Shown here piece after piece: positions 52,870 to 60,999 of a stretch of 64,000 nt of DNA (the first letter of the stretch is position 1; every line of letters begins with the position of its first letter). The DNA comes from Rivularia sp. PCC 7116 (lineage in GTDB: Bacteria > Cyanobacteriota > Cyanobacteriia > Cyanobacteriales > Nostocaceae): positions 3,348,001-3,412,000 of the forward strand of contig NC_019678.1 in the NCBI RefSeq assembly GCF_000316665.1, in the 5' to 3' direction. The position numbers and the translations under genes are program-made. The notes under the pieces were generated by a model. The model made no database searches and had not been told where the DNA came from. It worked only from the letters and a program-made list of their open reading frames with translations.

Positions 52870-53571
52870 TGGTTAATTAAAGATTTTTTGACTATATTAC
52901 GGGATTTGTAACTAGTTTAGATTACTTATAGGGTGTGTGACGTTATAACCTCACCACGCCACTTGCTACAACGGAGGAAACCTCCGCAACGCAGTGGCTT
53001 CTCAATCCCTCTCCTTGTGAAGGGAAGCTAGAGGTAGGAGTAGCTTAGAGTTTTCGCAGCTTCAACCTTACCTTTTCCCCTCTCCCTTTATAAGGAAGCT
53101 AGAGGTAGGAGTAGCTTAGAGTTTTCGCAACTTCAACCTTACCTTTTCCCCTCTGCCTTTATAAGGAGAGGGGTGCCCGGAGGGCGGGGTGAGGTACCGC
53201 CGAGTGTATTCTACTTATCTATTTTTTGACGCTAAAACCTGACGTACCGATGCCGACATAAATTTTTCTGTATCGCCGATAGATTGCGTTAGCTTCGCTT
53301 TAAGTTGATTGCAAAAACACGTCACTTGGTTTACTCTGGCGACAATACGGTGTTGTTCTGTAATTTAAGGTTGACTGATAGATGCTTGCCGAAAAGATCA
53401 ATAGTATTCTGTTTTTAGCAAGAGCGATCGCTTTAATTGTACGGTTAATTGCCGTGAGTTGATAGTAGTGTTCGTAGCAAGGGTTTTAACCCTTTCATAC
53501 AAACCCATTAAAACCAATAAAACGCACTCACTAGTCGTGAAATGCGTCAAATTAACTGCTAATTGTAAAAG
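52870..53571. other. Repeat-rich intergenic stretch between sirB and tRNA-His
   Basis: Contains the 71-bp tandem duplication below, a CTCTCCTT-type palindrome family, and near 53413 a HIP1 octamer. Codon-length open frames here are not protein-like. Confidence 0.5.
53024..53165. repeat. Tandem duplication of a 71-bp unit
   Basis: Two head-to-tail copies (53024-53094; 53095-53165), each starting GAAGCTAGAGGTAGGAGTAG and ending CTTTATAAGG, differing at about four positions. Their 3' ends are CTCTCC/GGAGAGGGG palindromic sequence. Confidence 0.85.
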
Positions 53572-53645
53572 GGCGGCTGATGGGACTCGAACCCACGAAT
53601 GGAGATACCACAAACCTCTGCCTTAACCACTTGGCTACAACCGCC
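53572..53645 (-). tRNA. trnH: tRNA-His (anticodon GTG)
   Basis: 74 nt including an encoded extra G at position -1 paired to discriminator C73, diagnostic of histidine tRNAs. The stem GAGGT/ATCTC closes the anticodon loop TTGTGGT. T arm GTGGG-TTCGAGT-CCCAT and D arm with AGCC..GGTTAA..GGC are normal. CCA is not encoded (followed by CTTTT). Confidence 0.97.
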
Positions 53646-53766
53646 ATATTTTTCATTATTAAGTAGTATAGCAGCTTATAAATGATTTGATCAAGCATTT
53701 TTTTGGAACGGACTTAGATAATCTAGAGTCTAGTAGTCAAATGGTTAATTTTTATATTTAAAGATA

Positions 53767-54147
53767 ATGAAGATTGTAAGTATTGCGGCATATGCCGGAG
53801 CCGCCGCATTAATTGCTTTGGGAGTAGCAATGGCGGGTACAAATCCATCCCGAGCCGAGTATGAAGAATATGCGACTCAGCGACTGAGTCAGTATTTAAA
53901 AGAACAGGGATGCAGCAAGACTCCAAATTTATTAGACAATTTAATCAAATTTAACTGTGGAAAGTTAATAGATTCAGCCAGCCCCCAAATTAAGCAGATA
54001 ATTAAAGCATCAACCGAAAAACAAGATTTTCTGCTATTCAGCGTTTATCGCACAAATTTACAGATAAACACTCTTATCCCTTCATATAAGTTCGAGACGG
54101 TAGGAGCTTTAGATAATTTCTTTACTTATAAAGCACAAAAGGAGTAA
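53767..54147 (+). CDS. DUF4359-family small exported or membrane-anchored protein
   Basis: 126 residues. One N-terminal hydrophobic helix (VSIAAYAGAAALIALGVAMA) then the pattern NPSRAEYEEYATQRLSQYLK with the conserved 'xxCxx' in KEQGC and a second Cys in LIKFNCGKLI, which match DUF4359, a cyanobacterial family of unknown function. The two Cys could form a disulfide if the domain is outside the cytoplasm. It follows tRNA-His on the opposite strand and precedes the kinase-GUN4 gene by 111 bp in the same direction. Confidence 0.8.
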   Translation: MKIVSIAAYAGAAALIALGVAMAGTNPSRAEYEEYATQRLSQYLKEQGCSKTPNLLDNLIKFNCGKLIDSASPQIKQIIKASTEKQDFLLFSVYRTNLQINTLIPSYKFETVGALDNFFTYKAQKE

Positions 54148-54258
54148 TTGGTTATAGGGCATAGGGCATTGTCAACTTATAACTTCTTTAATTTTTAATA
54201 CAGTGGCTGAAACTGGGAATACTTGTATACATGAATTCCCTTTTTTAAGCACCTGTAA

Positions 54259-55689
54259 ATGAGTTATTGTACAAATATCAACTGCTTGTCTCCGCAAAAT
54301 CCAGATACAGCTAATTTTTGCATGGCTTGCGGTCAAAAGTTTTTACTCAAAGAACGTTATCGTCCAGTTAAACTGATAGGACATGGTGGTTTTGGTAGAA
54401 CTTTTTTAGCCATTGATGAGTATCTTCCTTCCCAGTCTAAATGCGTTATTAAACAACTTTATTTTGCTCAAAGTCAAGCAAATCATTTTAAGCAGAAGGC
54501 TTGGGAATTGTTTCGTCAGGAAGCGATTCGTTTAGATGATTTAGGGCAACATCAACAAATACCGCAGCTTTTGGCATATTTTGAACAAGACGAACAACTT
54601 TACTTAGTACAAGAATGGGTTGCGGGAAATTCCTTGATGCAGGAAATCGAGCAACAAGGAGTCTTCGGAGAGTCTCAAATTAGGCAGTTGCTGCAAAAAT
54701 TATTACCAGTACTGCAATTTATTCATTCCCAAAATATTATTCATCGAGATATAAAACCGGCGAATATTATGAGAGGATGTATCGCTAAAGATACAAACGC
54801 TAAAACATCAAATTCAAATCTATTTTTGATTGATTTCGGAATAGCGAAACATCTTCATAATACAACCTTACAGCAGACAGGTACGAAAATCGGAACCCCT
54901 GAATATATGGCTCCCGAGCAACTGCGAGGTAAAGTATTGCCAGCAAGCGATATCTACAGTTTGGGAGTAACCTGTATTTATTTATTAACTGGTATTTCCC
55001 CTTTTGATTTGTTTGATGTTTCAGAAGATAGATGGGTATGGCGAGATTATTTATTACCACAAAATAAAGTATCTACTCGCTTGGGCAAAATTTTAGATAA
55101 GATGCTGCAAAATTCGCTTCCCAATCGTTACCAAAAAGCAAATGATGTTTTGCAAGCATTATCTCGGCAAGCGATATCTTCTATATCTCATACACAAAGC
55201 TTTGATTTAACTGCAACTGAGACTGAAGAGATAAAAATTGAAATTGATTATACTCAATTGCAAAATTTACTTAAAAAAGGGAAATGGCAAGAAGCAGATA
55301 AAGAAACGTGGAAAATTATGTGTGTTTCTCTATCAAAGCCAATAGGAACTTATTTATTTAAAAGCGATATTGAAAAATTATCCGATGATGATTTACAAAA
55401 AATCGACCAACTATGGATGAGATATAGTAAAGGACACTTTGGTTTTAGCGTACAGAAAGAAATATATGACAGTGTAGATGCCGACTATGTGCAATTTTGC
55501 AATATGGTTGGTTGGGCAACTTATAATTCTTATTCTTCAGCTAATTCTGATTATTATTACAGTTTAAAAGCACCCATCGGACATTTACCTACGCGCACTT
55601 GGATGGGTGGCTCTCAATGGTGGCGACATGCTGATACATTCGCTGCTAAGCTGGATCGGATTTTATGGGGAGTAGCAAGTAGCGATTAA
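54259..55689 (+). CDS. Serine/threonine protein kinase fused to a GUN4 domain
   Basis: 476 residues. An N-terminal zinc-ribbon-like segment (CTNINC ... FCMACG) is followed by a Hanks-type kinase (about 33-310): glycine loop GHGGFGRTFLA, catalytic IIHRDIKPANIM, DFG in LIDFGIAKHL and APE in YMAPEQL. The C-terminal ~140 residues are a GUN4 domain (YTQLQNLLKKGKWQEADKET ... DLQKIDQLWMRYSKGHFGFS), which in cyanobacteria binds porphyrins and regulates Mg-chelatase. The fusion suggests tetrapyrrole-sensing phosphorylation, which is inference; such fusions are known in the group. Likely cytoplasmic. Convergent with the large exoprotein gene. Confidence 0.93.
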   Translation: MSYCTNINCLSPQNPDTANFCMACGQKFLLKERYRPVKLIGHGGFGRTFLAIDEYLPSQSKCVIKQLYFAQSQANHFKQKAWELFRQEAIRLDDLGQHQQIPQLLAYFEQDEQLYLVQEWVAGNSLMQEIEQQGVFGESQIRQLLQKLLPVLQFIHSQNIIHRDIKPANIMRGCIAKDTNAKTSNSNLFLIDFGIAKHLHNTTLQQTGTKIGTPEYMAPEQLRGKVLPASDIYSLGVTCIYLLTGISPFDLFDVSEDRWVWRDYLLPQNKVSTRLGKILDKMLQNSLPNRYQKANDVLQALSRQAISSISHTQSFDLTATETEEIKIEIDYTQLQNLLKKGKWQEADKETWKIMCVSLSKPIGTYLFKSDIEKLSDDDLQKIDQLWMRYSKGHFGFSVQKEIYDSVDADYVQFCNMVGWATYNSYSSANSDYYYSLKAPIGHLPTRTWMGGSQWWRHADTFAAKLDRILWGVASSD

Positions 55690-55718
55690 AGAATCCAAAA
55701 CTTAATTAGATATTTTCC

Positions 55719-58700
55719 CTATTTGCTGGTAGCAGAAAAATCCTGACAAGATGCTGAATAAATTGCAGAATCTTCGGAAGTGCCTTTTGCAATAAATAAC
55801 AAGTTACCATCAGCATCTTTAACCCATCCTGTAGCTTCGATAATTTGATTTTCTCGATTATCAATATTAGTAGAATTAACATTTTCAACAGAAATATTTG
55901 ATGCTGATTCTGCTGCAACTACCAAATCGGCTAATTCAACTAACATTGTATTTCCATCAAATAAATCATTCGGGCTTTGCGGTAATCCACCTTTCCCGCG
56001 AATAATGAAGTTATTTCCAGCAGAAGCAGCACATCCAGCTTTAATTTTGGCATTTTGAACTAGGGTTGATGGTAAGTTGATTAGTTGATGGGCAGAATTC
56101 TCGTCAAGCTGGTTTACCGTAACTTCTCCGTTAACACCAAATTTAGAACTTGCAGTAATATCACTTTTGAGAGTTCTTTGTGCGCGAAATCCTAAACCAA
56201 AAATATTCTGAGTCGTAATATCAATATTACCGCCATTACCTTGATTTGCATTGGCGATAATATCGCTATTTTCAAAGGTTAATCCAATCACAAAACCTTG
56301 AGGATTATTGATAGTAATATTACCACCGTTGGCAATATCAAAAGCTTCCGCAGAAATTAAACTGTCATTTTGCATCCATAATAAATCCTGGATATTAAGG
56401 GTAATATTTCCGCTTTCCAACCCTTCTCCCACTCCCGTCTCAGCTGTTAACTTACCTTCACTTAAAAATAGATTATTGGCAATTATTTCTAAATACCCTG
56501 CTTGTCCCAATTTACTGCTAACATTGATTTCAGAATTATCCAGTACATCAAATTGATTTGTATTAGCTTCTATAAAACCTGCTTCTCCACCATTACTTGC
56601 TTGTACCAGTAAACCACCTTTACCAGTCAAATTTATAGATTCTGTAGCGTTAATAATTAAATCACCACCTATGCCATCAATAGTAGACGCAGTAATTTGA
56701 CTACTATTGACTGAAAGATTATTCATCATATTTAATGTGATATTTCCACCCTCACCTGATTCTGTGGTTGCAGATATTTTGGCATCTTGAAAAAGATTTA
56801 AGTTATTGGCATTAATTAAAATATCACCGGCAACTCCATTATTTCTACTACTGACATTTGCTTGAGAATTAGTCATAGTAAACTGATTAGTAGTAATTCT
56901 TAATTCTCCTGCAACTCCAGTACCTTTTGCTTCTGATGCAATCATGCTACTATCTGAAAGTTTGACTGAATTTGTAGCATTAATATCTATATCTCCGGCT
57001 TCTCCATTTATCGTAGATGCTGAGATTAAACTATTCGATAATTCTAGATTATTTAAAATATCTAAGCTAATATGACCATCAGTACCTGATTCATTAGTTT
57101 TAGCAGCAATTTCTGCTGTATTTCTTAGAAAAACATTATTTGCCTTAACTAAAAGACTACCAGCACTTCCATTACCTTGACTGCTAACATTTGCCTGAGA
57201 ATTATCAGTTAAATTTAATTGATTGGTAACAATATCGATATTTCCAGCTATGCCATCGCCAACTGCTTCTGATGCTAGTTTGCTATTATTTTCAACCGTA
57301 ACTAAATCTGTAGCGTTAATTTTAATGTTGCCAGCAGTACCGTCTTGTGTAGTAGCATTAATAAAACTTTCTTGACTCAAGAATAAAGTTTTGAGATTGT
57401 TTAGTTCAATATCTCCACCATCGCCAGAAGCAGTATTAGCAGATATTGTTGCTTTGTTAGTTAAATTAACATTGCTAGCTTTGATTGAGATTAAGCCCGC
57501 ATCTCCTTCTTCGGCACTACTAACTACTGCGTCGGAATTATCGCTGATATTTAAATTATTGGTGACGATTTCTAAAAATCCAGCTTCACCTTTACCAATT
57601 GCTCCGGAAGCAATTTTACTGCTTTGTGCAATTTTTACCTCATCGGTGGCATTTATAGTAATATCACCAGCCTCACCATCAATTGTAGTTGCAGAAACAA
57701 GGCTTTCTCCACTTAGCTGTAAAGTTTGTAAGTTTTTGAATTCAATATCTCCACTAATTCCAGATTCTGTTTCTGCGGTTACTCTAGATAAATTATTAAT
57801 AGTGACATTATCGGCATTTACTAATATATAACCTGCTGACTGTTTACTATTTACACTAGCTACTGAAGCGTCAGCAATATTGAGATTTTTGGTATTAATT
57901 TCTATAAAACCTGCTATACCTGTACCTGTTGCTTCTGAGGCAATTTTACTATTTTCTAATATGTTTACAAAATCAAGGGCGTTAATTATGATATCTCCAG
58001 CTTCTCCATCAAGACTTGATGCGGAGATTTTACCGTTACTTAATACTAAGCTCTCTAATCCTTGAAGGAAAATTTCTCCACCTAGGGTAGATTCTGTAGA
58101 AGCAGATATTTCCGCTCCATCAGCGATAATTAATTTTTTAGTATCAACTATCAATTCTCCAGCATTTCCTGTTGCACCTGTTTCAGATGTAGTAGTAATT
58201 TTACTGGAAACTTGATTCTCATTATCTTCATTAGAAGTACCAATTATCTGCACTGAATCGAAAGCAGTAATCGAAACTTTTCCTCCTTCCCCTTCCTTTA
58301 ATGTTCCCGCACCAATAAATGAACCATTACTAACATTTAGTTTATCTGTAGTAACTTGCAAATCACCTGCATTACCAGAACTAAAAGTACTAGTTGAAAC
58401 TATGGCTCCGTCTTTTAGTATAAATTGGTCGGTATTATTAATTATTAAATTACCTGCATTACCAGAACTAAATGTAGCTGCTGTTAAACCCGAGCTTCCA
58501 ATTAATTCTATTTTATTAGCGTTTACAGTTAATTCCCCACTATCTCCAGCATCGGGAATTTTGCTTAGTTTATCACTAATTGTTTGAATAATGGCATCAG
58601 CTTGTGGATTGGGTATTGTTTCGTCTATTAATGAAGAAAGTAAATCTGGATATATTGTTGTTAGTGAAGCTGGAGATATTGATGAAGTAGCGATTCCTGC

Positions 58701-60755
58701 TCCATTTGTAATTATTAGTTGCCCTGTATTAATATTTGTATTTCCTGCGGCACCACTACCATTTGTTCCAGAGATAATACCTGTATCCAGTGTTGCTGAT
58801 GCTAGTGATTCGCTCCTGAGTGTGGGGCTAAATGTTCCAGATTTATTACCAGTTAATTTAATAAATTCGGAGGCATTTACATTTATATTTCCTCCTTCTC
58901 CACTGTTAAAAAAGTCTGAATTAAATGAATTATCTTTTGGTAATCTAGAAACAAAAGTACTGATACCAGTACGATAATTATTGATATTATCGATACTAAT
59001 ACTATTTATTTCTGGAAGGCTATTATCTATAATTAAACGTTTTGTTGTAATATTAATATCCCCGCTATCTCCGATTCCGTTAGTAATAGAAGATAAACCG
59101 CTACCATCAAATATTTTTATATCATCTGTCTCTACGATTAAATTGCCACCAGTTCCTAAACCTGTTATGCCAACAGTGACTCGACTAGCATCTTCTAAAA
59201 TAATTGCGGGAGCAATTAACTTGATATCTCCACCTTCAATTGGATTTGTACTGACATCATCAATATTAGATTGACTATCAATATCTGCTCCAATCATGGA
59301 GATAGTAGCTCCGCTCATCAAAGAAATATTTCCACCTGCTGCTGTTAATGAATCAGCTTTGATGTTGCTGCTAATTTCAATATTTCCTGAAGCATCAACA
59401 ATAATTGTTCCAGCATTTCCTGAGTTACTGCTAGTTTCAATATTTCCCTGAATTTGAATATTTCCATCACCCAAATTAGCATTTTCGTTGTACTGATTCG
59501 TCAGAAAAACCAAACCATCTGGGGAATCAACTTTTATATTTCCCTCAAGCACTATATCGCTACTACTTTTAACTCTTTCAGTATTGGGTATTATGGGTAT
59601 AAATTCACCATTTTCGGAAATAATTTCAGTAACATCATCAGTTACATTAATCCCAGCACGAATATCTAAAGTTGCTTGATTTTTTCCGTCAATATCTAAC
59701 TCTTCCCCATTAGAAAGAATAACTTCCTCTTGCAAACCATTTTCATCATCCGTACCTGCAATTGTGACATCTCCAGTAATATTTACACTGCCTCCAGCCA
59801 AAATATGCAGCGAAGCACCATTGTAACTTTCAAAACTAACATCACCACTAGCTCGTATAATAGGGTCATTAGGGCTTTGTAAATTTCCCAAACTACCATC
59901 TAACTGCTCAACCCGAAAATTTCCACCGCTAAAATAACGAGCATCACCAAGTACGGGATTGAAACTTTTTAAAATTAAATCATTTCCAGAAAATAAACCA
60001 CTATCTGGATGATTTAACGCAAAAATGTCTACATTCTCAGCGCCTTGTAATAATAAATTATTACTCGCATCAGCAACAAAAGGAATTTCTGAAGAATCTC
60101 TAATTTGTAAATTATTTTCTGCCTTTAAATTTAAATCCCTACCCGCTTTCAACTTACCAGTTAAATTAAGGTTTTTTCCGATCAAATTTAAATCTTTCCC
60201 AACAGTTAAATTGGCTTTGCTGCTAATGTCACCTTGTTGGGAACGAGGATATTGTAAACCAGGAGTAATATTTACTTTTAGTAAAGGTGGTGCTTGCAGA
60301 TTAGTTGTGCTAAATTCAAAGCCATTATCAAATAAAATACTTGATGAAGTAGTTGCGCTGAAAGAACCAGAAATATCTAAACTTGCATTTTCACCAAAAA
60401 TAATCCCATTCGGATTGATTAAAAATAAATTAGCATTTCCTAATACTCCCAACTTGCCAAAAATCGCAGATGCATTTTTTCCTGTCACCCGAGTTAAGAT
60501 ATTTTGGATTGCATTGGGATTGCTAAAATAAACGCTTTTACCATTCTCAATATTAAATTCTTTAAAGCTATGAAATAAGTTGCTTCCACGAATTGCACCA
60601 CCGTCAATTCTTTGAAGTAATTTCGTAGGAGTAACTAGAGAATTTTCTTTTCCTAAAGTATTATCTGGTATTAATTGTGCTTTGGCTTCAATAACTGGTG
60701 CTAGGGATAGGGCAACAGAGAAGCCCCATAATAAGCAATGGGAGTAACTGTACAT
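55719..60755 (-). CDS. Large filamentous-haemagglutinin-type (TpsA-like) exoprotein with tandem supermodules
   Basis: 1678 residues. A signal peptide (SHCLLWGFSVALSLAPVIEA) is followed by the haemagglutinin N-terminal secretion domain (about 27-200), with DGGAIRGSNLFHSFKEFNIE and NPNGIIFGENASLDISGS as its most conserved segments. Thereafter comes a long beta-helical passenger of short repeats (G-x-I-x-I-x-A). Residues ~890-1448 are five tandem ~112-residue supermodules, each of the form 'LQLSxxS..SATTIDGEAGDI..INATxxVK...SSKIASEA.G.G.AG.I.I.TNxLNxxDNS.A.VSS'. The C-terminal part (AGCAASAGNNFIIRGKGGLP) is shared with the neighbour at 61000. Such proteins go through a TpsB outer-membrane partner, not present in the window. 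Role in adhesion or surface structure is inferred. Divergent from the next exoprotein gene with 244 bp between. Confidence 0.92.
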   Translation of the reverse strand: MYSYSHCLLWGFSVALSLAPVIEAKAQLIPDNTLGKENSLVTPTKLLQRIDGGAIRGSNLFHSFKEFNIENGKSVYFSNPNAIQNILTRVTGKNASAIFGKLGVLGNANLFLINPNGIIFGENASLDISGSFSATTSSSILFDNGFEFSTTNLQAPPLLKVNITPGLQYPRSQQGDISSKANLTVGKDLNLIGKNLNLTGKLKAGRDLNLKAENNLQIRDSSEIPFVADASNNLLLQGAENVDIFALNHPDSGLFSGNDLILKSFNPVLGDARYFSGGNFRVEQLDGSLGNLQSPNDPIIRASGDVSFESYNGASLHILAGGSVNITGDVTIAGTDDENGLQEEVILSNGEELDIDGKNQATLDIRAGINVTDDVTEIISENGEFIPIIPNTERVKSSSDIVLEGNIKVDSPDGLVFLTNQYNENANLGDGNIQIQGNIETSSNSGNAGTIIVDASGNIEISSNIKADSLTAAGGNISLMSGATISMIGADIDSQSNIDDVSTNPIEGGDIKLIAPAIILEDASRVTVGITGLGTGGNLIVETDDIKIFDGSGLSSITNGIGDSGDINITTKRLIIDNSLPEINSISIDNINNYRTGISTFVSRLPKDNSFNSDFFNSGEGGNINVNASEFIKLTGNKSGTFSPTLRSESLASATLDTGIISGTNGSGAAGNTNINTGQLIITNGAGIATSSISPASLTTIYPDLLSSLIDETIPNPQADAIIQTISDKLSKIPDAGDSGELTVNANKIELIGSSGLTAATFSSGNAGNLIINNTDQFILKDGAIVSTSTFSSGNAGDLQVTTDKLNVSNGSFIGAGTLKEGEGGKVSITAFDSVQIIGTSNEDNENQVSSKITTTSETGATGNAGELIVDTKKLIIADGAEISASTESTLGGEIFLQGLESLVLSNGKISASSLDGEAGDIIINALDFVNILENSKIASEATGTGIAGFIEINTKNLNIADASVASVNSKQSAGYILVNADNVTINNLSRVTAETESGISGDIEFKNLQTLQLSGESLVSATTIDGEAGDITINATDEVKIAQSSKIASGAIGKGEAGFLEIVTNNLNISDNSDAVVSSAEEGDAGLISIKASNVNLTNKATISANTASGDGGDIELNNLKTLFLSQESFINATTQDGTAGNIKINATDLVTVENNSKLASEAVGDGIAGNIDIVTNQLNLTDNSQANVSSQGNGSAGSLLVKANNVFLRNTAEIAAKTNESGTDGHISLDILNNLELSNSLISASTINGEAGDIDINATNSVKLSDSSMIASEAKGTGVAGELRITTNQFTMTNSQANVSSRNNGVAGDILINANNLNLFQDAKISATTESGEGGNITLNMMNNLSVNSSQITASTIDGIGGDLIINATESINLTGKGGLLVQASNGGEAGFIEANTNQFDVLDNSEINVSSKLGQAGYLEIIANNLFLSEGKLTAETGVGEGLESGNITLNIQDLLWMQNDSLISAEAFDIANGGNITINNPQGFVIGLTFENSDIIANANQGNGGNIDITTQNIFGLGFRAQRTLKSDITASSKFGVNGEVTVNQLDENSAHQLINLPSTLVQNAKIKAGCAASAGNNFIIRGKGGLPQSPNDLFDGNTMLVELADLVVAAESASNISVENVNSTNIDNRENQIIEATGWVKDADGNLLFIAKGTSEDSAIYSASCQDFSATSK

Positions 60756-60999
60756 TTACTTACATCTGGAAACTATTTTACTGAAAAATTTTCTTCAGGA
60801 TGACATTCATATAGTTCCCATATTTCAGCATAAAATAACAGGAATTACACAATATTTAGAGAGCATTTTTCATTGATTAATCGCAAACATTTAAATTTAT
60901 TGACCATTATTGTTACTTTATATCAATATATGGGAATTCTATAAATAAGTATTACCCCTTTCAGAACAGAGGTATTCATAGATTTATCAGGGAAAAATA
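60756..60999. promoter_or_regulatory. Divergent promoter region between two exoprotein genes
   Basis: 244 bp controlling the 1678-residue gene (minus) and the 845-residue gene (plus). The last 68 bp (60932-60999) recur at 63573-63640 before the next paralogue, at about three-quarters identity, including the segment ATAGATTTATCAGGGAAAA next to the ATG. AGGGAAAA supplies the Shine-Dalgarno; the ATAAATAAG above it may be a -10-like sequence. Confidence 0.6.

Noticed and set aside
53024-53165. CRISPR array
   Set aside because: The 71-bp units are directly adjacent, without spacers, and belong to an interspersed palindromic family.
53398-53613. 71-codon minus-strand frame overlapping tRNA-His
   Set aside because: Overlaps a well-supported tRNA and starts inside it; no family signature.
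57391-60531. Several plus-strand open frames opposite the 1678-residue exoprotein gene
   Set aside because: They are antisense shadows created by its repetitive Ser/Ile/Ala-rich sequence, with low-complexity translations and no starts with ribosome sites.
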